Assembly: GCA_002402905.1 (NCBI GenBank)
Contig: DHGT01000053.1
Coordinates: forward strand, 1-14,217
Length of the DNA stretch: 14,217 nt
Source of the DNA: Desulfatitalea sp. UBA4791
Lineage (GTDB): Bacteria; Desulfobacterota; Desulfobacteria; Desulfobacterales; Desulfosarcinaceae
Direction of reading: 5' to 3'
The notes below the pieces were generated by a model. It was not told the DNA's origin. It saw nothing but the letters and a program-made list of their open reading frames with translations, and ran no database searches. The first letter of the stretch is position 1, and each line of letters opens with the position of its first letter. Positions 6,379 to 13,937 of the stretch are shown in pieces. The position numbers and the translations under genes are program-made.

Positions 6379-7383
6379 ATGATGAAAACTGCGCCACATT
6401 GCCCACTTTCGGATCACCGCCACCGCGTCATCAGCTACCTGAGGGTTTCGGTCACGGATCGCTGCAATTTGAGATGCCGCTACTGCATGACCAGCCATAC
6501 CCGCTGGCTGCCCAAAGGGCACATCCTCACCTTGGAAGAGATCCATCGCATGGTGCGTATCGCAGTAGGGCTGGGGATCACCAAGGTCCGCCTGACCGGC
6601 GGAGAGCCATTGTATCGCAAGGGCATCGTCGGGCTCGTCCAAAAGTTGGCCGCCGAACCCGGCATCGAAGACCTCTCCATGACCACCAACGGCACGTTGC
6701 TGGCCGAAAAGGCGTCGGCCTTGAAGGCGGCCGGTTTGAAACGGATCAACATCAGCCTCGACACCACGGATCCACAGGGTTTCGCGGAATTGACCGGCCG
6801 GGACCTGTTTTCCGCCGTCTGGCAGGGGATCATGACGGCCCGGGAGGTCGGCTTTACGCCGATTAAAATCAACGCCGTGGTCCTGCGCGGCTGCAACGAC
6901 GATCAGATCGAAGCCCTGGCCGACCTGAGCCGCCGCTATCCGTTTCACGTGCGTTTCATTGAATATATGCCCATCGCCACCGATCCTCACGAGGCGGAAC
7001 ATTTTTTCTTCCCGATCACCGAAATCGCCCAGCGTTTGGAAAAGATGGGACGACTGTTGCCTGTGGCGCACGAGAGACTCGACGGGCCGGCCCAGCGCTA
7101 TCGTTTTGCCGATGCGCCGGGTGAAATCGGCCTGATCGGCTCGATGAGTTCCCATTTTTGCGATACCTGCAACCGCATGCGATTGACGGCCGACGGCCAC
7201 CTGCGGCCGTGCCTGCTGTCCGACGAAGAGGTCAATGTCATCGATGCCTTGCGCCAGGGGGCCGGGGACGAGGAGATCGCCGCCATCTATGCCCGGGCCG
7301 TGGCCATGAAAAAAGGCCACCACCGGCTCAGTTTTACCGGCGATTGTTCGTTGCGGACCAAGATGGCCAGCATTGGAGGATAG
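6379..7383 (+). CDS. moaA: MoaA, GTP 3',8-cyclase (molybdenum cofactor step 1)
   Basis: This 334-residue radical SAM enzyme, with MoaC, converts GTP to cyclic pyranopterin monophosphate. The N-terminal cluster motif CNLRCRYC gives C29, C33 and C36; GGEP is at 74-77; the second, substrate-binding cluster uses C261, C264 and C278 (CDTCNRMR...LRPC). The product ends in IGG, the invariant Gly-Gly tail of MoaA, so the C-terminus is intact. The start is uncertain. ATG 6379 (or 6382) gives family-typical length but has little ribosome-binding sequence. TTG 6343 is in frame with AGGAGA 9 nt upstream and would add 12 residues. No Moco riboswitch is visible upstream. mobA follows after 5 nt on the same strand, forming a moaA-mobA operon. 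Confidence 0.95.
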   Translation: MMKTAPHCPLSDHRHRVISYLRVSVTDRCNLRCRYCMTSHTRWLPKGHILTLEEIHRMVRIAVGLGITKVRLTGGEPLYRKGIVGLVQKLAAEPGIEDLSMTTNGTLLAEKASALKAAGLKRINISLDTTDPQGFAELTGRDLFSAVWQGIMTAREVGFTPIKINAVVLRGCNDDQIEALADLSRRYPFHVRFIEYMPIATDPHEAEHFFFPITEIAQRLEKMGRLLPVAHERLDGPAQRYRFADAPGEIGLIGSMSSHFCDTCNRMRLTADGHLRPCLLSDEEVNVIDALRQGAGDEEIAAIYARAVAMKKGHHRLSFTGDCSLRTKMASIGG

Positions 7384-7388
7384 GGCCG

Positions 7389-8018
7389 GTGCCTTCAGGC
7401 CGGGATAATACCAACTGCAGTGCCGTTATTCTGGCCGGCGGGCTCAACACGCGCATGGGGGGCCGCAACAAGGCGTTCATCGAGATCGGCGGCCAAACCA
7501 TCCTGGACCGCTTGCTGGGCACCCTGACCCCTTTTTTTACCCGCATCCTCCTGGTGACCCGTCAGCCGGAGCTATACGCGGTCCTGCCCCTGCGTGTCGT
7601 GCAGGATGTGTACACGGCGCGATCCTCCCTGACCGGCATCCATGCCGGCCTGACCCATATCGAAACCGATCATGCATTGATGCTCCCCTGCGACGCCCCC
7701 TTCGTCCAGCCCGCTTTGATCCGGCTGCTGCTCGATGCCGTCGAACCCGGAATCGATGCCGTCGTGCCGCGGATCGGCGGCTACTACGAGCCACTGTGTG
7801 CCGTCTATTCCCGCCGCTGCATCGCGCCCATCGAAGCCCAGCTGGAAAACAGCGTGTACAAGATCACGCGGTTTTTCGATGAGATCCGGGTCAGGACGCT
7901 CTCCGAAGAGCAGATTCGTGCCGTGGATCCGGACCTGCGTTCCTTTCTCAACGTCAATAACGCCGATGCCCTGCAGGCGATCCTGGCCCAAGGCTGTGAT
8001 CGCGGCAGCGGCGAATAG
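7389..8018 (+). CDS. mobA: MobA, molybdenum cofactor guanylyltransferase
   Basis: MobA attaches GMP to molybdopterin to make the bis-MGD cofactor used by DMSO-reductase-family enzymes such as formate dehydrogenases. The GTG at 7389 is chosen because GGAGGA (7375-7380) lies 8 nt upstream and the product then opens with the nucleotide-binding signature ILAGGLNTRMGGRNKA at residues 14-29. Further family marks are LPCDAPF with metal-binding D102, GGYYEPLCAVY near 130-140, and FLNVNNADAL near 186-195. Length (209) is normal. The open frame reaches back into moaA, but that part is antisense-like noise. It faces mobB across a 24-bp gap. Confidence 0.94.
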   Translation: MPSGRDNTNCSAVILAGGLNTRMGGRNKAFIEIGGQTILDRLLGTLTPFFTRILLVTRQPELYAVLPLRVVQDVYTARSSLTGIHAGLTHIETDHALMLPCDAPFVQPALIRLLLDAVEPGIDAVVPRIGGYYEPLCAVYSRRCIAPIEAQLENSVYKITRFFDEIRVRTLSEEQIRAVDPDLRSFLNVNNADALQAILAQGCDRGSGE

Positions 8019-8042
8019 TGGTCGGTTGGACCTGCGTCTATT

Positions 8043-8552
8043 TTAAGCGGCCGGCTTTCTCAGAAATCGCGCTTCGATGAAATCGGCGACGGCCTGAACG
8101 TCGTCGATGGGCAGGCAGGGCACGCCGAGGTCGATGGCAATGTCCGAGACCACGGCGATCAGGTGGGGGGACGACCCCTTGGTGTGCCATGGGCTGCGAT
8201 GGGCAGTGCTGCGGAACAGCTCGATCTTGGGCATGTCGCTCTGCTTGTATCCTTCGGCGATCACCAGGTCCCGGTCCTCGAAGAAGCGCTCGACGATATC
8301 CTTCAGACGCATCTCCTCGTCCAGATCCTTGACCATGGCGATTTTACGCGCCGAGGAGATGACCACGGTGGCGGCGCCGGCCTGCTTGTGGCGCCACGAG
8401 TCTTTGCCCTCATGGTCGATATCGAACCCATGCGCATCGTGTTTGACGGTTCCCAAGCGGTAGCCCCGGCGGCTCAATTCGGGGATCAGTTTCTCCAGCA
8501 GGGTGGTTTTTCCGGAATCCTTTTTGCTGACGAGGCAGACGATGGGGGGCAT
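8043..8552 (-). CDS. mobB: MobB, molybdopterin-guanine dinucleotide adaptor / GTP-binding protein
   Basis: The 169-residue P-loop protein shows VSKKDSGKTTL (residues 8-18, Walker A), TVKHDAHGFDID near 35-45 with the family's conserved His-Asp, GKDSWRHKQAGA near 49-60, and IAEGYK near 98-103. MobB binds GTP and assists MobA in cofactor dinucleotide formation or delivery; it is usually dispensable. AGGAGA is well placed before the ATG at 8552. It is convergent with mobA, so the pair is not co-transcribed here although the products act together. A 37-codon ORF lies 37 nt upstream on the same strand. Confidence 0.93.
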   Translation of the reverse strand: MPPIVCLVSKKDSGKTTLLEKLIPELSRRGYRLGTVKHDAHGFDIDHEGKDSWRHKQAGAATVVISSARKIAMVKDLDEEMRLKDIVERFFEDRDLVIAEGYKQSDMPKIELFRSTAHRSPWHTKGSSPHLIAVVSDIAIDLGVPCLPIDDVQAVADFIEARFLRKPAA

Positions 8553-8589
8553 GTGTCTCTCCTGTGGGTGAGGTTGATGGCACCCCTTA

Positions 8590-8703
8590 TCACAATCCCG
8601 ACTTGATCACCAGGTCGGCGATCGGCCCCCTGGAGCGTTCCCCTTTGAGCACGATGTGGGCGTAAATGCGGCTGCCTTTGAATTTATGGTCAAAGGAGCT
8701 CAT
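8590..8703 (-). CDS. possible small ORF (37 aa) ahead of mobB
   Basis: This ORF begins MSSFDHKFKGSR and ends IADLVIKSGL. It lies 37 nt upstream of mobB on the same strand and shares the local GC-rich codon use. The ribosome-binding site is weak (TTGAG close to the ATG). I cannot assign a function; the sequence vaguely resembles one helix-turn-helix of a small DNA-binding domain, but this is too short to rely on. It could be a leader ORF, the remnant of a lost gene, or chance. Confidence 0.35.
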   Translation of the reverse strand: MSSFDHKFKGSRIYAHIVLKGERSRGPIADLVIKSGL

Positions 8704-8780
8704 TTCTCAATCAATCTTGCCTTAAATGATTCGGGCAGTTGTGATATAGGCTCATTTTTCCGTCCGTCCCGTACGGTTGG

Positions 8781-8792
8781 TGAAGCGCTTCA
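8781..8792. repeat. perfect 12-bp palindrome upstream of lnt
   Basis: TGAAGCGCTTCA is self-complementary and lies 35 nt before the lnt start, between lnt and the divergent mobB. It could be a dimeric-regulator site, but there is no second copy or clear promoter context, so it may be chance. Confidence 0.3.
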
Positions 8793-8826
8793 ATAGTTAC
8801 CTATTTATGGTTTGAATGGATCGTCG

Positions 8827-10419
8827 ATGTTCTGGACCCGCATGAAACCCTACCGTGGTCGGCTGTTGCTGGCAATGCTCAGCGGCATCCTGCTGACAGC
8901 GGCCTTTCCTAAAATCGATCAGGGCTGGATCGCCTGGTTCGCTCTGGTGCCGCTGCTGTTGGCGTTGCGCACAACCGGCGGCCGCGCCGGTTTTTGGCTG
9001 GGGATGGCCGCCGGCATGGTCCACTATCTTGGCTTGATCTACTGGACCGCCTATACCATGCACCTTTACGGGCGGCTCCCGTGGATTCAGTCCGTGCTGG
9101 TCCTGCTGCTGTTTGCCGCGGTCCTCTCCCTTTTTCTGGGCGGATTTGCCGTTCTGGTGGGTACGCTGGCATACAGGCCCGCCCACCTGGTGCTCGTGGC
9201 ACCGGCCGCCTGGGTGCTGATTGAATGGCTGCGCAGCTGGATCCTGACCGGTTTCCCCTGGGAACTGTTGGGATACAGTCAATACGACCACCTCTGGGTG
9301 ATCCAGCCGGCCGATCTTTTCGGCGTTTTCGGAATTTCCGGCTTGATCGTGCTGTTCAATGCGGTGCTGACTCTGGCCCTGCTCTATTGGGCCGAGAAGC
9401 CGTGGCAGCGCCATGGAGTGCCGCGCGGGATGGTGGTGATCGGCGGACTGCTGGTCGCCGGCCTATTGGTGGGGACAGCGGCGTACGGCCTGTTTCGCAT
9501 CCGGCACATCGACGCTCGCATCGCGGAGGCCGAATATGCCGACGTGGCCGTGGTGCAGGGCAACATCGACCAGGCCCAAAAATGGGATGCCAGCTTCCAG
9601 GTGCTCACCACGGCCAAGTACAAGGAGCTTTCGGCCGCCGCGGCCGGCGGCGGCGCCCAACTGGTGATATGGCCGGAAACAGCTACCCCGTTTTACCTGT
9701 TTCACGACAAGGTGTTGACCCAGATGGTCGTTCAGGGGATTCAGGACATCGGCGCAGACTTCATCGTCGGCAGTCCCAATGTGGATCTGGGCGGCAAGGC
9801 GCCGGTCTATTACAACAGTGCCTATCTTATCGGGGCCGACGGCCAGGTGGGCGGCAAATACGACAAGGTCCACCTGGTGCCGTTCGGGGAGTATGTGCCC
9901 ATGAAGCGCTGGCTCCCTTTTCTGGGCAAAATGGTGGCCCAGGTCGGGGATTTTCAGGCCGGCCGGCAGGGCAGCACCTTGCAGTGGCGGCAGCATCCCG
10001 TCGGCATGCTGATCTGTTATGAAGCCATATTTCCCGAGCTGGCCCGGGACATGGCCTGCAATGGGGCCCAACTGCTGGTCAATATCACCAACGATGCCTG
10101 GTTCGGCAGGACCAGCGCGGCGTATCAACACTTCTCCATGGCCGTCTTCCGGAGCGTGGAGAATCGACGATTCCTCGCGCGCGCCGCTAACACGGGCATC
10201 AGCGGGTTCGTCGATCCCAACGGACGCATTCTGGCGGCCACGGACCTTTACAAGGATGCGGCCTTGACCGCCCGGGTTCATTTTTTGAGCCAAACAACCC
10301 TGTACAGCCGTTGGGGGGACTACCCCCTCGTCCTGGCCGTCCTGACGACTCTGGGGGGCTTTGCCGCCGCCCGCTTGAAACGCTCGCGACACCGTGAAAG
10401 TAGACCGCCCGGGCTCTGA
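8827..10419 (+). CDS. lnt: Lnt, apolipoprotein N-acyltransferase
   Basis: Lnt transfers an acyl chain from phospholipid to the N-terminal cysteine of diacylglyceryl-lipoproteins, the last step of lipoprotein maturation, in the inner membrane. The N-terminal 220 or so residues are hydrophobic with about six membrane segments. The rest, from about residue 232 (DVAVVQGNIDQAQKWD), is the periplasmic nitrilase-like domain carrying the triad E284 (VIWPETATPF), K347 (KYDKVHLVPFGEYVP) and C397 (MLICYEAIFPEL). A last hydrophobic segment (YPLVLAVLTTLGGFAAARL) anchors the C-terminus before a basic tail. At 530 residues it is of family length. ATG 8827 is chosen; TTG 8812 and ATG 8842 are in-frame alternatives and none has a strong ribosome-binding site. 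It appears to be transcribed alone. The window's own lipoprotein (13355-13795) would be a substrate. Confidence 0.95.
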   Translation: MFWTRMKPYRGRLLLAMLSGILLTAAFPKIDQGWIAWFALVPLLLALRTTGGRAGFWLGMAAGMVHYLGLIYWTAYTMHLYGRLPWIQSVLVLLLFAAVLSLFLGGFAVLVGTLAYRPAHLVLVAPAAWVLIEWLRSWILTGFPWELLGYSQYDHLWVIQPADLFGVFGISGLIVLFNAVLTLALLYWAEKPWQRHGVPRGMVVIGGLLVAGLLVGTAAYGLFRIRHIDARIAEAEYADVAVVQGNIDQAQKWDASFQVLTTAKYKELSAAAAGGGAQLVIWPETATPFYLFHDKVLTQMVVQGIQDIGADFIVGSPNVDLGGKAPVYYNSAYLIGADGQVGGKYDKVHLVPFGEYVPMKRWLPFLGKMVAQVGDFQAGRQGSTLQWRQHPVGMLICYEAIFPELARDMACNGAQLLVNITNDAWFGRTSAAYQHFSMAVFRSVENRRFLARAANTGISGFVDPNGRILAATDLYKDAALTARVHFLSQTTLYSRWGDYPLVLAVLTTLGGFAAARLKRSRHRESRPPGL

Positions 10420-10540
10420 ATTTTCATCCAGGCACCGATCGATTGCATCCAATGGCAGCAATTCAAACTGAATGTGCTCCACCCACGCCGGGTTTAATGA
10501 ATGACATTCAGTTAGAATCGCTTATCCTATGGACATCCGG

Positions 10541-10568
10541 TTGACATCCGGATCAATGGGTATAAACT
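10541..10568 (+). promoter_or_regulatory. probable sigma-70 promoter for prfB
   Basis: A perfect TTGACA (10541-10546) is followed by TATAAACT; TAAACT (10563-10568) gives a 16-nt spacer. GACATCCGG is repeated directly at 10532-10540 and 10543-10551, overlapping the -35, and could be a regulator site. The palindromic element at 10571-10612 starts where the transcript would begin, so the mRNA would carry a hairpin at or near its 5' end. Confidence 0.5.
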
Positions 10569-10570
10569 AA

Positions 10571-10612
10571 TGCGCATCCACAAAGTGCCGATTGGCCATT
10601 AGTGGATGCGCA
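10571..10612 (-). repeat. dispersed palindromic element, copy 1 (upstream of prfB)
   Basis: TGCGCATCCAC (10571-10581) is the exact reverse complement of GTGGATGCGCA (10602-10612), with a 20-nt interior. Read on the minus strand, the segment CATCCAC-n-AATGGCCAAT...TTTGTGGA matches the element at 13938-13975. Two related hairpins in different intergenic regions point to a REP-like dispersed repeat family, not two independent regulatory stems. Confidence 0.65.
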
Positions 10613-10646
10613 CAAACTCAAGCCAACACAACAGGAGGGCGCCGCC

Positions 10647-11745
10647 ATGGCCGCAGAAATCAAACAAACGCTCAAAGCTTTGAGGACCAAATTAACCCGC
10701 CTCGGAGAGTGTCTTTGACCTAACCGCCAAGAAGAACCGCCTGGCGGAATTGGAATCGATCGTGGCCCGCAACGGATTCTGGGACAATCCCGAAGCGGCC
10801 AAACCCCTGCTCAAGGAACGTACCTTTCTGAGCGCACGCATCGAGGCTTACAACAGCCTGCTGTCCGATATCGACGACAACGATCTGCTCGTGGAAATGG
10901 CCCTGGAAGAGGACGACGCCCAGACCCTGACCGAGGTGGAACAGCAGGTCGACGCGTTGGAGCGGCGCATCCACGAGTTTTCCCTGGATATGATGCTCGA
11001 CGGTGAGCTGGATGGCAACAACGCCATCGTCAGTATCAATGCCGGCGCCGGTGGCACCGACGCCCAGGACTGGGCCGAGATGATGCTGCGCATGTACCTG
11101 CGCTGGACCGAGCAGCGCCATTACAAGACCGAAATCCTCGATCTGCAGCCCGGAGACGAAGCCGGCATCAAGAGCGCCACCTTTACCGTCAAGGGTCAGT
11201 ATGCCTATGGTTATCTGAAAAGCGAGATCGGGGTGCACCGGCTGGTGCGGATATCGCCCTACAATGCCAGCGGCAAGCGCCAGACCTCCTTTGCTTCCGT
11301 GTTCGTCTATCCCGAGGTGGACAACGAAATCGTCATTGACATCGAGGACAAGGACCTGCGCATCGATACGTTTCGGGCCAGCGGGTCGGGCGGCCAGCAC
11401 GTCAACAAGACCTCCAGCGCGGTGCGCATCACCCATCTGCCCACGGGCATCGTCGTGCAGTGCCAGCAGGAAAAATCCCAGCACCGCAATAAGGAGATGG
11501 CCATGAAGGTGCTGCGGTCGCGGTTGTATCAACACGAAAAGGAAAAGCAGGATGCCGAACTGCAACAGGTGCATGACAGCAAGGACGAGATCGCCTGGGG
11601 CAGCCAGATCCGTTCCTATGTGCTCCACCCCTACCAGATGGTCAAGGATCATCGCATCAACATGGAAGTCGGCAATGTGAACAGCGTGCTCGACGGACAG
11701 CTCGATGCATTGATCGAAGGCGTGTTGCTGAGCGGCGTCGAATAG
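10647..11745 (+). CDS. prfB: RF2, peptide chain release factor 2, with programmed +1 frameshift
   Basis: RF2 terminates translation at UGA and UAA. The start is ATG 10647 with AGGAGG 8 nt upstream. The first 23 codons end in CTT followed by an in-frame TGA (10716-10718); a +1 shift to GAC at 10717 opens the rest. The joined product (10647-10715 plus 10717-11745) is 365 residues, the same length as E. coli RF2. Residues 244-252 hold the catalytic motif GSGGQ (GGQ 248-250) that triggers peptidyl-tRNA hydrolysis. The codon-recognition tripeptide reads SPY (203-205) instead of the usual SPF. HVNKTSSAVRITH and the C-terminal SYVLHPYQMVKDHR are typical. RF2 scarcity favours the shift, giving autoregulation. 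The gene stands alone between lnt and the HD-domain gene. Identity is sure; the SPY variant is the oddity. Confidence 0.96.
10704..10719 (+). promoter_or_regulatory. programmed +1 frameshift site of prfB
   Basis: The site has all parts of the known RF2 signal: a Shine-Dalgarno-like GGAGAG (10704-10709), three nt, then the slippery CTT (10713-10715), the stop TGA and a following C (10719), the weak UGAC context. The codon between is TGT (Cys) where E. coli has TAT. Spacing of the Shine-Dalgarno-like stretch to CTT equals that in E. coli. Confidence 0.93.
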
Positions 11746-11799
11746 TTGCGACAACGGCGCCGGTGGCCGGGAGAGGAATCTGTTATGTGATCGGTTGAG

Positions 11800-11836
11800 A
11801 AGTGTTAAGTTTAAAGTGTTCAGTTTGAAGTGAAGG
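11800..11836 (+). repeat. short 14-bp imperfect tandem repeat
   Basis: AAGTGTTAAGTTT (11800-11812) recurs as AAGTGTTCAGTTT (11814-11826), and a partial third unit, AAGTGAAGG, begins at 11828. It lies in the 131-bp gap between prfB and the HD-domain gene, upstream of that gene's start. AT-rich compared with its surroundings. Function unknown; no promoter was recognised in it. Confidence 0.55.
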
Positions 11837-11876
11837 TATTCTGTCGATTTTAGATGATATCCGGTGAGTGACGGAC

Positions 11877-12494
11877 ATGATGCACGTGGATGCCGAGGCC
11901 ATCATTTTCGAATACTACCGACGGGGCTCGCCGTTGGCTGATACGCTGCTGGACCACAGTCGCAGGGTGCGGGACAAGGCCCTGGCCGTGGCGAGCGGTT
12001 TGACCGGTGAGCCGGTGGATCTGGATTTTCTATCCGCCGCGGCCATGCTCCACGATATCGGCATCATCGAGACGGCGGCCCCGTCCATTCATTGCCACGG
12101 CATGCAGCCCTATGTGCGCCACGGCATTATCGGCCGCCGCATGCTCGAAGCCCATGGGCTCGATCGGCTCGCCCTGGTGTGCGAGCGCCATATCGGCACC
12201 GGCATCACCCGTGAGGACGTTCGTCGGCAGCGGTTGCCCCTGCCCAGTCGCGACATGGCGCCGCTCTCTTTGGAAGAGACGATAGTCTGCTATGCGGATA
12301 AGTTTTTTTCCAAGACCAATGGCGGCTGCGAGCACACCGCAGAACAGGTCACCGCCGATTTGGCCCGTTATGGAGCGGAGAAGGCGGCCGTATTTCTGGC
12401 CTGGCACCGCCGGTTCGAAACCCGGTCATCTGCACCGCCGGTCATGACCGACATGGGGGACCGGGTTCACGCCGATTCAAGGAGTACATCATGA
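11877..12494 (+). CDS. HD-domain metal-dependent phosphohydrolase-like protein
   Basis: ATG 11877 is chosen because GGTGAG (11863-11868) is well spaced; the GTG at 11868 is an in-frame alternative adding three residues. The 205-residue protein has the HD superfamily pattern: H27 (LLDHSRRV), H59-D60 (AAMLHDIGI), H82 and H105 (CERHIGTG), and D141 (CYADKFFSK), giving a metal-binding active site. It resembles the uncharacterised HDIG family often annotated TIGR00295-like, whose substrate I cannot name; phosphomonoester or nucleotide hydrolysis is the usual activity of the fold. Its stop overlaps the thiD start as ATGA, so the two are translationally coupled. A link to thiamine or pyrimidine phosphate metabolism is possible but only inferred. 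The last 20 or so residues (after RFETR) look like an unstructured tail. Confidence 0.85.
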   Translation: MMHVDAEAIIFEYYRRGSPLADTLLDHSRRVRDKALAVASGLTGEPVDLDFLSAAAMLHDIGIIETAAPSIHCHGMQPYVRHGIIGRRMLEAHGLDRLALVCERHIGTGITREDVRRQRLPLPSRDMAPLSLEETIVCYADKFFSKTNGGCEHTAEQVTADLARYGAEKAAVFLAWHRRFETRSSAPPVMTDMGDRVHADSRSTS

Positions 12495-13348
12495 GTTCAC
12501 CGGAAGACAATCGCCGCAGCGGCCGGGTGTTGCCCGTGGCCCTGACCATCGCCGGTTCGGACAGCTCGGGCGGCGCCGGCATCCAGGCCGACCTGAAAAC
12601 CTTTCAGGCCCTGGGGGTTTTCGGCATGAGCGCCATTACTGCGGTGACAGTCCAGAACACCTGCAAGGTGTACGCGGTTCAGACCATGCCTCCTAAAATC
12701 GTCCACGATCAGATCGTCTGCCTGTTCGACGACATTGGCATCGATGCCGTGAAGATCGGCATGGTGGCCGATGCCGCCGTGATCGAAGCGATCGCGGCGG
12801 CCCTTTCAGGCGTGGCGCGGCCGCCGGTGGTGCTCGATCCGGTCATGATCTCCAAGAGCGGTTATGCCCTGCTCGATCCCCAGGCGCGGCAGGCGTTGAT
12901 TCAGCACCTGTTTCCCCTGGCTCAGGTGGTCACCCCCAACATTCATGAGGCCGAGGCCCTGATCGGCAGCCGGATCGAAACCGAGGCGCAGATGCGTACG
13001 GCCGCCGAACGGATCAGGGCGTTGGGAGCGGAAAAGGTGGTGGTCAAAGGCGGGCATCTCGGCGGGTCCCAGGCCACGGATATCGTTTTCGACGGTCGGC
13101 GATTCCAGAGCCTGACCAGCGAACGGCTCGAAACCGCCAATACCCATGGCACCGGCTGTACGTTTTCATCGGCCATCGCCGCCTACCTGGCGAAAGGGGC
13201 GGGGTTTTTCGATGCCGTGAGCAACGCCAAACGCTATGTCACCGGCGCCATTGCCAATGCCCTGGCCATTGGGAAAGGGCACGGGCCGACCGACCACTTT
13301 TTCGATCTTTACCGGCGCGCCGGGTTGACGTCAGATCCAGTCCGGTAG
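12491..13348 (+). CDS. thiD: ThiD, hydroxymethylpyrimidine / phosphomethylpyrimidine kinase
   Basis: ThiD phosphorylates 4-amino-5-hydroxymethyl-2-methylpyrimidine twice to give HMP-PP for thiamine synthesis in the cytoplasm. The 285-residue ribokinase-fold protein shows LTIAGSDSSGGAGIQADLKT (19-37), AVTVQNT near 51-57, DPVMISKSG mid-protein, TPNIHEAEAL, VVVKGGH, and HGTGCTFSSAIAA at 219-231, where the anion-hole GTGC supplies the catalytic cysteine C223. The ribosome-binding site AAGGAG precedes the ATG. It overlaps the HD gene by 4 nt and ends 6 bp from the 3' end of the convergent lipoprotein gene. No thiE fusion is present and no TPP riboswitch is seen. Confidence 0.95.
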   Translation: MSSPEDNRRSGRVLPVALTIAGSDSSGGAGIQADLKTFQALGVFGMSAITAVTVQNTCKVYAVQTMPPKIVHDQIVCLFDDIGIDAVKIGMVADAAVIEAIAAALSGVARPPVVLDPVMISKSGYALLDPQARQALIQHLFPLAQVVTPNIHEAEALIGSRIETEAQMRTAAERIRALGAEKVVVKGGHLGGSQATDIVFDGRRFQSLTSERLETANTHGTGCTFSSAIAAYLAKGAGFFDAVSNAKRYVTGAIANALAIGKGHGPTDHFFDLYRRAGLTSDPVR

Positions 13349-13354
13349 CATCGG

Positions 13355-13795
13355 CTATCCCTTGCTGCGGTTGCCCTGCCGGTCCCAGAACATTTCGCCC
13401 TTGGGGCCGCCGCGATAACCGTCCACGAAATGGATGCGCGCCCTGATCTGCCCATTGTCGTAATAGCGGGTCACCACGCCATCGAGAATCCCCGCCTCGT
13501 AGGGTTCGACACTTTCGATCTTGCCGTCGGGATAATAAAAATAGCTGCGTCCCTGCAACAGGCCGTCTTTGTACTCTTTTTTGTAACTGACCATGCTTCG
13601 GCGGTAATCCTCTCCGCGGCTGGTGCCGGTGATGATGCCGGTGAACGGTTCGTCCTTGCCGATCTCGTAGACCAACCCATTGCGCTGAAAAGTTTTCGAT
13701 TCGTCGATTTCGGCCGTGCAGGCGGTGAGGAGCGCGCCCGCCAGGAGAACCAACAGCCATGTGGCCGCTGAAGCGCATTTGAACCTGACATTCAT
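13355..13795 (-). CDS. MORN-repeat lipoprotein (YwqK-like), candidate sigma-28 target
   Basis: The ATG at 13795 is chosen because it gives a textbook lipoprotein signal: MNVRFK, a hydrophobic stretch, then lipobox LLTAC with the lipidated Cys at C26. A weak GGGAA ribosome-binding site precedes it. The mature part (about 120 residues) contains MORN_2-type repeats, visible as GLVYEIGKDEPFTGIITG, YKDGLLQGRSYFYYPDGKIES, YEAGILDGVVTRYYDNGQIRA and YRGGPKGEMFWDRQGN, each built on a Y/F-x-G-x2-x-G and G-x-hydrophobic pattern. Proteins of this kind are often labelled YwqK-family antitoxin, but a lipoprotein with no toxin neighbour makes that label doubtful. Position 27 is Thr, so outer-membrane sorting is likely by the E. 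coli rule. A near-perfect sigma-28 promoter lies about 100 nt upstream, suggesting a cell-surface role linked to motility. Confidence 0.85.
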   Translation of the reverse strand: MNVRFKCASAATWLLVLLAGALLTACTAEIDESKTFQRNGLVYEIGKDEPFTGIITGTSRGEDYRRSMVSYKKEYKDGLLQGRSYFYYPDGKIESVEPYEAGILDGVVTRYYDNGQIRARIHFVDGYRGGPKGEMFWDRQGNRSKG

Positions 13796-13901
13796 GATAT
13801 TTTCCCGATGACGAAGATCACGCCATTCAATCCATAAAATGGATGGATCTGTTAAGGTCTCTACCGGACGGTGCCGTAACGACTGCAAGCCCGTTGTTGG
13901 G

Positions 13902-13928
13902 ATATCGGCAGAACAGCCTGAAACTTTA
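13902..13928 (-). promoter_or_regulatory. sigma-28 (FliA) promoter for the MORN lipoprotein
   Basis: On the minus strand TAAAGTTT (13928-13921), a perfect -35, is followed after exactly 11 nt by GCCGATAT (13909-13902), which matches 7 of 8 positions of GCCGATAA. The transcript would start near 13894 and reach the lipoprotein ATG at 13795 after a leader of about 100 nt, which includes a small ATCCAT-AAA-ATGGAT hairpin (13830-13844). The -35 shares CCTAAAGTTTC with the promoter at 4754. Confidence 0.8.
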
Positions 13929-13937
13929 GGTCGCATC

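Noticed and set aside
6271..7323. 350-codon minus-strand ORF opposite moaA
   Set aside because: Antisense shadow; the plus strand carries both MoaA cluster motifs and the Gly-Gly tail.
8721..8749. Possible fourth sigma-28 site, TAAATGAT-N11-TGATATAG
   Set aside because: Spacing fits but the -10 keeps almost none of GCCGATAA, and the -35 matches only about half.
10720..11754. 344-codon minus-strand ORF opposite prfB
   Set aside because: Antisense shadow of RF2, whose GGQ and frameshift signals are on the plus strand.
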